From Serratia proteamaculans (GTDB lineage Bacteria > Pseudomonadota > Gammaproteobacteria > Enterobacterales > Enterobacteriaceae): a stretch of DNA of 64,000 bases. Positions within the stretch are counted from its first letter, which is position 1; each line of letters opens with the position of its first letter. The stretch is taken from the NCBI RefSeq assembly GCF_013337185.1, contig NZ_SWDE01000001.1, positions 1,054,001 through 1,118,000 of the forward strand, in the 5' to 3' direction. The translations under genes and the position numbers were made by a program. The notes beneath the pieces were generated by a model. It searched no databases. It saw nothing but the letters and a program-made list of their open reading frames with translations, and was not told the DNA's origin. Shown here in pieces: positions 45,888 through 54,714 of this stretch.

Positions 45888-46265
45888 ATGCTGAATTCCG
45901 CGTTGAAATGGGTGGGCGGCAAGCGCCGCATTATGGACACCCTGCGCCAACACCTGCCAACCGCACCAGGCCGCCGCCTGGTGGAGCCGTTTGTGGGCTC
46001 CGCTACCGTTTTCCTGAACACCGACTTCGATTCCTACCTGCTTGCCGATATCAACGGCGACCTTATTAACTTCCATAACCCAGACAGCAGAGATAAGGGC
46101 TTCACGTTTGAGGTGGATATTCTGAATAACACCACCTGCGACATCAGCATAAACCTGAAGCTAACAGAGCGCGTGATCGTGAAAGAGGCAGGCGGCCAAA
46201 TGGTTGTAGAGGCCATCCCTGAGCCGGAACCACCTTACGCCGATCAGTGGGCACCCAATGAGTGA
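45888..46265 (+). pseudogene. Fusion of phage dam 5' end to tail gene R 3' end
   Basis: A 125-residue chimeric frame. Residues 1 to about 64 are the start of a phage Dam methylase: LKWVGGKRRIMDTLRQHLP, LVEPFVGSATVFLN and LLADINGDLINFHN. From about residue 65 it matches the C-terminal half of P2 gpR (tail completion): KGFTFEVDILNNTTCDISIN, LKLTERVIVKE and PEPEPP. The join lies near 46080. A deletion removed the rest of dam, the replication gene, capsid, lysis genes and the start of R, and happened to keep the frame. The methylase lacks its catalytic DPPY part, so it should not be active. Confidence 0.85.
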
Positions 46266-46704
46266 CTTTATTCAGATTGAAGACTGGCTAGCCGCCCTCG
46301 CCTCACAACTGTCTCCAGCAGAGAGGAAAAAACTAACTCGCCAGTGGGCTAATGAATTGCGCCGACGCCAGCGCCTGCAGATCAGCCAGCAACGCAACCC
46401 GGACGGAACCCCCTACACCGAGCGAAAACCGCAAGGCCGCAGCAAAAAGGGGCGGATACGCAGGAAAATGTTTAGCAAACTGCAGACTACTCGCTTTATG
46501 AAAACAGCAACTACGGCAGACGAAGCCGCCGTTTACTTTGCCGGCGGCGTTATGCGCATTGCACGCGTGCACCATTACGGGCTGCGCGACAAAGTGAGTA
46601 AGCGGGGCCCAACCGTGAAATACGACGCCCGCCAATTATTTGGCCTGAATGATCCAGCCATCACCGCCGTCGGCGACATCCTGATTGACCACCTCAGCAA
46701 ATAA
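46258..46704 (+). CDS. Phage tail completion/virion morphogenesis protein gpS
   Basis: A 148-residue homologue of P2 gpS: LSPAERKKLTRQWANELRRRQ, QQRNPDGTPYTERKPQ, KKGRIRRKMFSKLQTTRF and VHHYGLRD all match. Its ATG overlaps the end of the dam-R fusion by 8 bp, the same overlap that joins R and S in P2. It looks complete but has no structural partners left apart from gpV. Confidence 0.88.
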   Translation: MSDFIQIEDWLAALASQLSPAERKKLTRQWANELRRRQRLQISQQRNPDGTPYTERKPQGRSKKGRIRRKMFSKLQTTRFMKTATTADEAAVYFAGGVMRIARVHHYGLRDKVSKRGPTVKYDARQLFGLNDPAITAVGDILIDHLSK

Positions 46705-46808
46705 CCTGCAGCACAGTCGTTTTCGGCTGTGCTAGCCATGCCGGCAAACATAGACACAAATCGCTTTGCTCGATATCGGCCCCTTGTGCCAGACACCACA
46801 TACTATAA

Positions 46809-47729
46809 TTAATTAATCCGAATAGATGTATATGTCTCATAGAGACGTCGATGCTCTTGAGACACCTGCATAACATTTTTAATTGTCTTAATCTCTATAC
46901 TTTCATCCAATGGATTTTTAACAAAACCTGTCAACTCTATAGACTTTTCAGCGAAGTTTATGGGGAGATTATTTGTTACATGCAATGTTTTTCCTAGTTC
47001 TTCAATGGAGGAATAGAAATCGTATAATGCTACAGCCACTGCAGCCTCCATATTCAGTCCGGGAACCTGACCGCCGACAGTTCCGTCTGGATTTTTTTGG
47101 GTTATTTTATGGGATAAAAAACCTGAAGGGTGGGATGGTAACATCATGTAACACCATACAAATAAGATTCTGAACCCACCGATAACTACGCTATGTATAT
47201 TTGCATAATATTCATCTGTAGGCACCTCTAGCTCGGGGGCACCTACGAACACAGAAAGAAAAAGCATAGATTTATTCGCATCAAACTCACCTAAACATTC
47301 TTCTTTTATTTTTTGTGTTTCGTTATAATCATACTGATCAGTATTTAATGCCGGAAGTCTTCGACTAAATATCGGAACAAAACCAGACTTATTTTTTATA
47401 ACTGGTGTAAATAAATATGTATTTTTATCTGGATGGCCTTTGACAGATAACGTTTGCTTTATAACATTTATTTGTTCCTTGCTCTGTAAACTTTGATGAA
47501 GTGTATACCGTTGCTGCTTAATCCGAGGGAGTTTTTTTATACCAGCTCCAGTCCCAGCCTCACGATAGGACTGAGCATGTCGAAGTAACATCATTACATC
47601 CCCATTGTTTTTTATTTTAAATCCGAGAATGTCTTTTTTTACACCTCCCACAATCATGGTAATGGAGATCGTGCTTATATTGCTCTGTAGCTCAGAAACT
47701 TGTGGTAATCCATTGTTTTTTTTAGTCAC
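46809..47729 (-). CDS. Unknown cargo gene between phage genes S and V
   Basis: A 306-residue protein with no family I recognise. The gene is AT-rich, opposite in direction to the tail genes, and starts with GTG behind an AAGG-type site. P2 has its own cargo frame (orf30) in this same S-V gap. The middle holds a hydrophobic stretch (IHSVVIGGFRILFVWCYMMLP) that may be buried or membrane-associated. C-terminal part is helical. Position suggests a lysogenic-conversion or phage-exclusion gene. Confidence 0.6.
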   Translation of the reverse strand: MTKKNNGLPQVSELQSNISTISITMIVGGVKKDILGFKIKNNGDVMMLLRHAQSYREAGTGAGIKKLPRIKQQRYTLHQSLQSKEQINVIKQTLSVKGHPDKNTYLFTPVIKNKSGFVPIFSRRLPALNTDQYDYNETQKIKEECLGEFDANKSMLFLSVFVGAPELEVPTDEYYANIHSVVIGGFRILFVWCYMMLPSHPSGFLSHKITQKNPDGTVGGQVPGLNMEAAVAVALYDFYSSIEELGKTLHVTNNLPINFAEKSIELTGFVKNPLDESIEIKTIKNVMQVSQEHRRLYETYTSIRIN

Positions 47730-47862
47730 GTCCGTACCTTCGTAAACTAGGTTAGAGAAAGTTATTCCACAGTAAAGTTACAAATAATTCCCTACATTGT
47801 GCCAGCCACTACACAACGACCGCAACATGAAGCTTAGCGCATGCACATGGCAGGCTGTGCCA

Positions 47863-48456
47863 ATGAATACACAACTTTCAGAACTCCTGCGCCTGCTGAC
47901 CAATCTGATCCGAATCGGAACCATTTCCGAGGTCGATGCAGAGAACGGCCTATGCCGCGTGCAAACCGGCGGGCTTGAAACCGCGCCGCTCAAATGGCTG
48001 ACCATGCGCGCAGGCAGCGCGCGCACATGGTGGGCACCGTCAATCGGGGAGCAGGTACTGATCTTGAGCATGGCCGGTGAACTGACAACCGCATTTGTCC
48101 TGCCAGCCATTTTTTCGGACGCCCACCCCGCCCCCTCGGATTCGGAAGGCGCCTTGGTTGCTGAGTTCCCCGACGGCGCCAGGTTCAGTTATGACCCCGA
48201 GGCCAGTGCCCTGACCGTGGAGGGTGTGAAATCAGCAATATTTAAGGCGACGACGGGGATCAGGCTGGAAACCCCAAAAGTCACCTGCACTCAATTGCTG
48301 GAAACGGCACAACTATCAGTCACTGATGGCGGGACGATGACAGGCGACATCACCCACAGCGGCGGCCAACTCACATCTAATGGCGTCGTCGTTGATGAGC
48401 ATATGCACAGTGGTGTAGAAACAGGCGGCGGGACATCGGGAGGACCGGTCAAATGA
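47863..48456 (+). CDS. Phage baseplate assembly protein gpV
   Basis: A 197-residue homologue of P2 gpV, the tail spike tip. It shows the oligosaccharide-binding-like N-terminal domain (IRIGTISEVDAENGLCRVQTGGLETAPLKWLTMRAG, WWAPSIGEQVLILS) and ends in the beta-helical tip segment with GGGTSGGP. The C-terminal region bears the DEHMHSGVETGGG iron-binding-like HxH motif. The ATG at 47863 is chosen since the match to gpV begins there. Confidence 0.88.
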   Translation: MNTQLSELLRLLTNLIRIGTISEVDAENGLCRVQTGGLETAPLKWLTMRAGSARTWWAPSIGEQVLILSMAGELTTAFVLPAIFSDAHPAPSDSEGALVAEFPDGARFSYDPEASALTVEGVKSAIFKATTGIRLETPKVTCTQLLETAQLSVTDGGTMTGDITHSGGQLTSNGVVVDEHMHSGVETGGGTSGGPVK

Positions 48457-48599
48457 TGTATCAAGGCATGAACACCAACAGCGGCCGCGCCGTCGAAGAT
48501 ATCGATCACATTCGTCAATCAATCAGCAAAATTTTGCTGACTCCAATCGGCAGCAGGATCACCCGGCGCCCGTTCGGCTCACTGGATCTACGAGTATGA
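48453..48599 (+). pseudogene. Truncated baseplate gene W
   Basis: A 48-residue remnant that begins in the V-W overlap (ATGATG over the V stop). It carries the start of gpW: GMNTNSGRAVEDIDHIRQSISKILLTPIGSR and PFGSL. Gene W normally encodes about 115 residues of a gp25-like baseplate protein. Homology ends near 48582, and the frame stops at the int start. A deletion joined W directly to the integrase region. Confidence 0.8.
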
Positions 48600-49684
48600 C
48601 CGTAAGAAAATTGAGCACCGGCAAGTGGCTGTGCGAGTTCTATCACAACGGGAGGGGCGGCAAGCGTACCCGTAAGCAATTCGCCACCAAGGGGGAGGCA
48701 CTCGCCTTCGAGAGCTATCAGCTCGACCAGGCAAAGGCCAAGCCTTGGCTGGGCGATAAGGAAGATAAGCGAAAACTTAGCGAGTTGAACGATCTGTGGT
48801 ACAGGTTGCATGGCTGCTCGCTAAATGACAAAAAAGGCCGACTTGGCAAATTGGTCATTATCTGTAACGGCATGGGTGATCCGGTAGCGTCGGAGATTAC
48901 CCCACGGGATTGGGCCCATTATCGCGATCAGCGGTTGCGCGGAGAAATCGATAACGGCTATAGCACCAGTCTTGAAACAAGGAAGGTCAGCACGGGAACG
49001 GTTAACTGTGAACAAGCTTTTATGCGGGCTGTATTCAACGAATTAAAAAGATTGGGGGAATGGTCTTTGCCAAACCCCTTGGAAAATATCAGGGAGTTCG
49101 ATCAGCCAGAAAAGGAAATGGCATGGCTGAACAATGAGAAAATAAAAGCACTGATAAACGCCTGCCATGCTCATGGCAACCAAGAGCTAACACTCATCGT
49201 AAAGATATGCCTATCAACTGGCGCCAGATGGAATGAGGCCGCAAAACTAAGGCCATCGCAGATATCAAAATATAAAATCACGTATACCAACACCAAAGGG
49301 AAGAAAAACAGAACGGTCCCCATCTCGAAAGAATTATATGACGAGCTCACAATACTGGATGAAAAGGAGTTTGATCCTTGCTACAAGCAATTTTATCGAG
49401 TTCTGCGACTGGCGAATATAACCTTGCCAGAAGGACAAATGACGCATGTGCTCCGCCATACCTTTGCTAGCCACTTCATGATGGGTGGGGGGAATATCAT
49501 AGTCTTGCAGCGCATCCTTGGGCACTCAGATATCAGGGTAACGATGCGCTACGCCCATTTCGCGCCAGACCATTTAGAGGAGGCAATAGCGCTCAACCCA
49601 CTGACACAGACGTACAAGGACAGTGGCGGCAAAGTGGCGACAGAGGAAGAAAAAGGGTGTAATACGGTAGAACAGGAGGCGTGA
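48596..49684 (+). CDS. int: Phage integrase, tyrosine recombinase (P2 type)
   Basis: A 362-residue integrase similar to P2 Int: GKRTRKQFATKGEALAFESY at the N-terminus, and catalytic residues Arg211 (STGARWNEA), His284 and Arg287 (HVLRHTFASHF), His310 (LGHSDIRVTM) and Tyr319 (RYAHFAP). All active residues are present, so it is probably functional. It reads toward attR, 44 bp away. Its ATG overlaps the stop of the truncated W frame. P2 places int beside the repressor; here it is 4.4 kb away at the other end. Confidence 0.92.
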   Translation: MTVRKLSTGKWLCEFYHNGRGGKRTRKQFATKGEALAFESYQLDQAKAKPWLGDKEDKRKLSELNDLWYRLHGCSLNDKKGRLGKLVIICNGMGDPVASEITPRDWAHYRDQRLRGEIDNGYSTSLETRKVSTGTVNCEQAFMRAVFNELKRLGEWSLPNPLENIREFDQPEKEMAWLNNEKIKALINACHAHGNQELTLIVKICLSTGARWNEAAKLRPSQISKYKITYTNTKGKKNRTVPISKELYDELTILDEKEFDPCYKQFYRVLRLANITLPEGQMTHVLRHTFASHFMMGGGNIIVLQRILGHSDIRVTMRYAHFAPDHLEEAIALNPLTQTYKDSGGKVATEEEKGCNTVEQEA

Positions 49685-49727
49685 TAAGTGGTTGTTTTGC
49701 TTGTAAGTGACTGTTTTAAAATAACAA

Positions 49728-49749
49728 ACAAAAAAAGACCGAATACGAT
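49728..49749. repeat. attR of the prophage
   Basis: A 22-bp repeat identical to attL at 40980-41001. It supplies the 3' terminator arm and U-tract of the sdsR small RNA gene, so sdsR stays whole after integration. Confidence 0.85.
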
Positions 49750-49835
49750 TCCTATATTCGGTCTAGGGAAATGGCTCTTGGGAGAGAGCCGTGCGCTAAA
49801 AGTTGGCATTTTGTGCAAAGCTTGTTCAGCCGTGC
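49730..49835 (-). ncRNA. sdsR: SdsR (RyeB) small regulatory RNA
   Basis: On the minus strand this stretch matches the known E. coli SdsR: ATGCCAACTTTTAGCGCACG, then CTCTCTCCCAAGAGCC, CATTTCCCT and the terminator arms GACCGAATA and TATTCGGTC followed by T7. SdsR is a sigma-S-dependent, Hfq-binding RNA that represses porins and other targets. The 5' end at about 49835 is inferred from a TACTCT -10-like element at 49842-49847. The 5' twenty bases differ from E. coli. The E. coli gene also lies beside yebY, as here. Confidence 0.9.
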
Positions 49836-49966
49836 ACTTTAAGAGTAGCTTACCGCGCTATTTTTGCCAGCCAGCCACACGGCGAGTGATAGTTTCATGA
49901 AGAAATTAATTCAGCGTAATTTTCCATCACCGGTTCCCCCAAGCTAAGCCATTGTGGGATAAGCGA

Positions 49967-50308
49967 TTAGTTAGCGCACAGCTTTTCGGCGCGTTCGCGG
50001 TACGGCTCAACACTCATTTTATGACCGGGATTAGCAGCGTCGTCCAGCAGGATCACGTCCAGCGGCTGGGCGCGCTGCTGCCCTGCTTTCACCTGCGCCT
50101 CTGCGGCTTCGTTGAGCGGGTACTGCATCAGCGTGCTGTTGTTGAGTACGAACAGTGCGCCGCCGCTGCGGCACTGCAACGTCACCTCTTCTTTGGTGAA
50201 CGCCCATTGTTTGCCGTATTCCAGCTTGGTGATATTCACCAGTTGATCTGCCGCCAGCGCACCGGTCGCGGTTGCCAGCAGCGTTATGCCAAGTAATGCC
50301 GATTTCAT
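49967..50308 (-). CDS. yebY: YebY, exported DUF2511 protein
   Basis: A 113-residue periplasmic protein with signal peptide (MKSALLGITLLATATGALA). The mature protein shows ITKLEYGKQWAFTKEEVTLQC and a second Cys at the end (EKLCAN), a probable disulfide. It is the last gene of yobA-yebZ-yebY, as in E. coli, so a role in copper handling is likely. The order fits the sdsR neighbourhood. Confidence 0.9.
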   Translation of the reverse strand: MKSALLGITLLATATGALAADQLVNITKLEYGKQWAFTKEEVTLQCRSGGALFVLNNSTLMQYPLNEAAEAQVKAGQQRAQPLDVILLDDAANPGHKMSVEPYRERAEKLCAN

Positions 50309-50377
50309 GTTGTGGCCTTAAGGTTGCTATTTGATTCAATTTTCCCGCAGTTTGGGGGCATCCGGCAAGCCGCAATG

Positions 50378-51259
50378 TTACACCGGCGCATAAGTTGCAA
50401 ATAAACTGACCAGCAGCAGCACGCCCGCGCCCAACCCAACTTCAATCCAGCAGGCCAGCACCAGCCCGCGCTGGGCCAACTGCGGCATACTGCTCATCGC
50501 CGGGACGATAGCGTAACGGTTGGCCAACGCCACCATCACCATCAGCGCCACCAGTGCGGTTTTGAACAGCAGCAGGCGCTGGTAAGGTGAATCAACGTCC
50601 AGCGGCCAGCTACCGAGAATAATCAAACTGTTGATCACGCCGGTCAACAACACCAGCGCTACCGCCAGGTGGCCCCAACGCGAAAAGCGTATCAGCGTGG
50701 TGACCGCGTCGCTGCGGCTTTGCGGTTGAGCCAGATAACGCAGGCAAACCAGCAACGGCAGCAGGCTGCCAAACCAGTAACCGGCTGCCAGCAGGTGCAG
50801 CGCGTGGTTAAAACGATGCGCTACGCCCAGTGCCCCTTCATGCATCGCCGCATGGCCAATAAACGCCATGCTGACCAGCAACAATGTGGAAAGCAGTGCC
50901 AAAAGCTGCGTGCGGCGCGGTTCTGCCAGCAACAGGCTCAGCAACGCCAATAATGAAATGCCCAGGTGCCAGCGCCAGACTTCACCGAAGGTGGTGCCCA
51001 GTACCGCCCACCACACCTCCAGTCGCCAGGTGTCAGCCCAGCCGTCGCCCATCTGTCCGGCCTGAATAGCCAGCAGCGCCACGGCAGAAAGCCCGGCGAG
51101 CCAGGTACAGGAGACCAGTAAAGGACGCACATCACGGGTGAGATACGGGGAAAGGCGCTGTGGCGACAATAAGGCGGTGAACAGGCTGGAGCCAAACATC
51201 AGCATCACCGCCGCAAAGTGCACAAAGCGACACAGGACAAACAGGGTCGCCAGACTCAT
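50378..51259 (-). CDS. yebZ: CopD-family copper membrane protein YebZ
   Basis: Inner-membrane protein of 293 residues with about eight hydrophobic segments, CopD family. Conserved histidines are in RFVHFAAVMLMFG, GHAAMHEGALG and NHALHLLAAGYWFG. It is thought to take copper from periplasmic CopC into the membrane or cytoplasm. It begins 3 bp after the CopC gene stop. Confidence 0.9.
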   Translation of the reverse strand: MSLATLFVLCRFVHFAAVMLMFGSSLFTALLSPQRLSPYLTRDVRPLLVSCTWLAGLSAVALLAIQAGQMGDGWADTWRLEVWWAVLGTTFGEVWRWHLGISLLALLSLLLAEPRRTQLLALLSTLLLVSMAFIGHAAMHEGALGVAHRFNHALHLLAAGYWFGSLLPLLVCLRYLAQPQSRSDAVTTLIRFSRWGHLAVALVLLTGVINSLIILGSWPLDVDSPYQRLLLFKTALVALMVMVALANRYAIVPAMSSMPQLAQRGLVLACWIEVGLGAGVLLLVSLFATYAPV

Positions 51260-51262
51260 GAG

Positions 51263-51646
51263 TTAGTTTACGGTGAAGCTGTACTGGCCTTTGGTTTTAT
51301 GACCGTCGACCGAAACCACATGCCAGCTGACGTTATATTTTCCTGCGGCCAGATCGCCTTCGATAGGCAGATTGACCTGGGTATTGTTGTTCGCATCAAG
51401 CTGCAACTTGCCGGTTTTCACTTCGGCGTTGTCTGGCCCGGTGATTTTAATGCCGCTAAAGTTAGGCTCGATACCTTCGGAGAAGTTAAGCGTCAGCACT
51501 TTTGGTGCCGGGCTAACGCTGGCATCTGCCGCCGGTGTTTCAACTTTCAAATGAGCATGCGCCAGAGCCTGCTGTGAAGAAAGCCCAACAAACAGCACGA
51601 AAATAGTGGAAAGCAGGCGATAAGAAGAACGAATTTTACCAATCAC
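51263..51646 (-). CDS. yobA: CopC-family periplasmic copper-binding protein YobA
   Basis: A 127-residue periplasmic protein with signal peptide ending QQALA-H. The mature N-terminal His of HAHLKVETPA and the histidines of SWHVVSVDGHKTKG form the Cu(II) site of the CopC family. The fold is a small beta-sandwich. It heads the copC-copD-yebY operon. Confidence 0.92.
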   Translation of the reverse strand: MIGKIRSSYRLLSTIFVLFVGLSSQQALAHAHLKVETPAADASVSPAPKVLTLNFSEGIEPNFSGIKITGPDNAEVKTGKLQLDANNNTQVNLPIEGDLAAGKYNVSWHVVSVDGHKTKGQYSFTVN

Positions 51647-51820
51647 AGTGATATCCCTTACAGCAATAATCGAGGGTGATAAGGGTTAAGGCTAACCGCC
51701 AGGACGATGTATCAGCAGCCCAACCCACCGCAGATGATTGCGCCACGGGTAAACAGAAGAAGGGATTAACCAGTAACCCACTGTTTTAACTCTCTACCAT
51801 CCCTGTAGCGTATCGGGTCA

Positions 51821-51839
51821 AATGATAACGAGTGTCATT
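51821..51839 (-). promoter_or_regulatory. Possible Fur-type box before yobA
   Basis: AATGATAACGAGTGTCATT is an imperfect palindrome that fits the Fur 7-1-7 pattern at roughly 11 of 14 positions. It is about 175 bp upstream of yobA and behind the ftnA terminator. Another metalloregulator could use it. Weak evidence. Confidence 0.35.
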
Positions 51840-51916
51840 ATGCAAGTCGAGCAGAACGCTGGCATTTTGCGATCTGGTAGCACATATCGCTGTATAACCG
51901 CGATAAACTCAGGTCA

Positions 51917-51956
51917 TAAAAAAACCGCGCACCGGGCAAAGCCGATACGCGGTTTT
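51917..51956 (-). terminator. Rho-independent terminator after ftnA
   Basis: On the minus strand AAAACCGCG and CGCGGTTTT form a perfect 9-bp stem, followed by TTTATG. Confidence 0.85.
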
Positions 51957-51974
51957 CAACAAGGGTAATTAAAC

Positions 51975-52487
51975 CTAGCCGTTACCGTTCTCGCCGGCTG
52001 CACCCATTTTCTTCAGATCTTTATCAATGAAGAACAGTGCATTACCGCTGTTACCCACCAGCGCCAGTTTATCCAGCACGGATTTGAACAGCTTCTCTTC
52101 TTCGTGCTGCTCGGCAACATACCACTGCAGGAAGTTGAAGGTAGAGTAATCGTGGGCAGTCATGGCAGCATGCGCCAGTTCGTTGATCTGACGGGTAATC
52201 AGTTGCTCATGTTCGTAAGTCTGCTGGAACACATCCGCCAGGGAGGCAAATTCAACCGGCGGTGCAGCGATGCTGCCCAGCAGAGGCAGGGAACCGGTAT
52301 CGCTCAGGTATTCGAACAGGCGTTGCATGTGCTGCATCTCTTCCTGAGAATGCTCTTTAAGGAATGAGGCAGCCCCTTCAAAGCCTTTATCGCTACACCA
52401 TGCGCTCATTTGCAGGTACAGGTTGGCAGAGTAAAACTCCAGGTTCAGTTGCTCATTCAGCTTCTTGGTCATTTCTGGCGTCAGCAT
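51975..52487 (-). CDS. ftnA: FtnA, non-haem ferritin
   Basis: Cytoplasmic iron-storage ferritin of 170 residues that forms a 24-mer and oxidises Fe(II). Ferroxidase ligands are seen in [23 protein letters not shown] and [11 protein letters not shown]. The ATG at 52487 (MLTPEM) is chosen since AAGGA lies six bases upstream and E. coli FtnA starts MLKPEM; the ATG at 52493 is too close to the SD. It has a longer, Gly/Asn-rich tail than the E. coli protein. Confidence 0.95.
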   Translation of the reverse strand: MLTPEMTKKLNEQLNLEFYSANLYLQMSAWCSDKGFEGAASFLKEHSQEEMQHMQRLFEYLSDTGSLPLLGSIAAPPVEFASLADVFQQTYEHEQLITRQINELAHAAMTAHDYSTFNFLQWYVAEQHEEEKLFKSVLDKLALVGNSGNALFFIDKDLKKMGAAGENGNG

Positions 52488-52849
52488 AATCATTCCTTTA
52501 TTTTGCAGGTATCAACTTAATTTTCCGCATTATGCCTTGGTGAAAACAAAATAAATACACTTGATTCACATCATTACCCATTTAATTTTTAATCACTTAA
52601 AAATCAGCATCTTATTAAAAACACAAATTATTCATTTAAATTATTATGATAACCATTTACATCTTTATATTTAATCAAAAGGCGAATCATTCTTATTTAA
52701 AATAATAAATAGATTACATTGCCATCAGTGTAATAAATAACCCTTCATACCGCCTGCCATTCTTTGTACTTAACTCCCCTTCTGCGCTTCAGGCTTGCCA
52801 AGCGCCGCCGGGTGCATTACCTTCTGCGCTGATCCAATGCGGTAACAGT
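52488..52849. other. AT-rich divergent region between ftnA and holE
   Basis: About 360 bp with no supported gene. It contains promoters for ftnA and holE. The left 250 bp are extremely AT-rich, typical of a region bound by H-NS. No Fur-type repeat was found there by eye. Confidence 0.4.
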
Positions 52850-52861
52850 AAGGAGAATACG

Positions 52862-53092
52862 GTGGGTTACAATCTGGCAGAGCTTTCCAAAGAAGAGATG
52901 GACAAAGTGAACGTTGATCTCGCGGCTTCCGGCGTGGCGTTCAAAGAACGCTACAACATGCCGGTGATCCCGGAAATGGTTGAGCGTGAACAGCCGGCGC
53001 ACCTGCGTGATTATTTCCGCGAGCGCGTGGCGCATTACCGCGTCGAATCACACAAGTTTTCACGCCTGCCGTACGAGCCGAAGTCCAAATAG
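52862..53092 (+). CDS. holE: HolE, DNA polymerase III theta subunit
   Basis: A 76-residue subunit of the Pol III core that binds and stabilises the epsilon proofreading subunit. It is close to E. coli Hol[35 protein letters not shown] and SRLPYEPK. The start is GTG at 52862 with AAGGAG six bases upstream. A strong terminator follows. Confidence 0.95.
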   Translation: MGYNLAELSKEEMDKVNVDLAASGVAFKERYNMPVIPEMVEREQPAHLRDYFRERVAHYRVESHKFSRLPYEPKSK

Positions 53093-53093
53093 T

Positions 53094-53119
53094 AAAAAGC
53101 CCGCCGAGATGGCGGGCTT
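53094..53119. terminator. Bidirectional terminator between holE and pip
   Basis: AAGCCCGCC and GGCGGGCTT form a perfect 9-bp stem. A five-base A tract precedes it, so on the minus strand it ends in TTTTT and serves pip best. Confidence 0.85.
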
Positions 53120-53123
53120 AATG

Positions 53124-54107
<984 letters not shown>

Positions 54108-54249
54108 TCATAAAAGCCGAAGCCACTCATTTGGTCAACGGTAAAACCTGAAAACTCCTGCCCTCCCCAACAAGTTAGGGTGCGTTTGCTTAAAATGAAT
54201 ACGAACTGACGGCAAAATACCGGCTGGCCACGAGTAGCCAGCCGTGAAC

Positions 54250-54675
54250 TTAGCCCCGTTTACGCAGATGTGGCTCTCGCATTTCCTGAGCGGTTTTGGC
54301 TTCAATGCTTAGCTCCGCCGTCGGCCGCAGCAACAGCCGCGCCAGTCCAATAGGCTCACCGCTTTCACGGCAATAGCCGTATTCGCCGTTATGTAATCGC
54401 GTCAGCGCCGCGCTGATTTTCGGCAACAGACGGCTTTCGCGATCCAACTGGCGGAAAAGCAATCGCAGGTCCTCTTCGCGGGCGGCTTTGTCCGCTTCGT
54501 CGCCGGACACCTCGCCGCCATCAATATCCCTCTTCAACGCATCAATGTGCTGCAACAGCTTTTGTTGCTCGTCCAGCAAGCGCTGGCGGAAGAAAGCCCG
54601 CTGCGCCGGGTTCATGTAATCAGACTCCGGCATGGCCAGGAGCTGCTGTTGGTTTAGTAAGGTCACAACGTTCAT
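54250..54675 (-). CDS. DksA paralogue lacking zinc cysteines
   Basis: A 141-residue full-length DksA-type protein. The coiled-coil tip keeps both acidic residues (Asp59 and Asp62 in GDEADKAA), which act in the RNA polymerase secondary channel. The zinc finger has only one of four cysteines: Cys102, then Ser105, Ser123 and Ala126. In E. coli DksA all four are Cys. This is the pattern of zinc-independent DksA2 proteins. A perfect Zur box lies 25 bp before its start, so it probably replaces DksA under zinc starvation. GGAGAG precedes the ATG. Confidence 0.85.
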   Translation of the reverse strand: MNVVTLLNQQQLLAMPESDYMNPAQRAFFRQRLLDEQQKLLQHIDALKRDIDGGEVSGDEADKAAREEDLRLLFRQLDRESRLLPKISAALTRLHNGEYGYCRESGEPIGLARLLLRPTAELSIEAKTAQEMREPHLRKRG

Positions 54676-54699
54676 TGCGCTCTCCGGTTATTACTTAAT

Positions 54700-54714
54700 T
54701 GTTATATTATAACA
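54700..54714 (-). promoter_or_regulatory. Zur box before the DksA paralogue
   Basis: TGTTATATTATAACA is a perfect 15-bp palindrome identical to the core of the enterobacterial Zur consensus. It lies in the promoter zone of the zinc-independent DksA paralogue, where bound Zur would block transcription in zinc-rich cells. Confidence 0.82.

Larger units (their letters stand above)
40980..49749. mobile_element. Defective P2-family prophage in the sdsR terminator
   Basis: An 8.8-kb element bounded by identical 22-bp repeats. It holds a CI-type repressor, Cox-, CII- and Fil-like early genes, a TraR/DksA zinc finger, a dam-gene R fusion, gpS, gpV, a cut gpW and a tyrosine integrase. Most capsid, tail, replication and lysis genes of a P2 phage are gone. 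Cargo genes at the left end and between S and V are much more AT-rich than the host. The int gene is at the end opposite to the repressor, unlike P2. It cannot form particles by itself, but the integrase and both att sites look intact. Confidence 0.88.
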
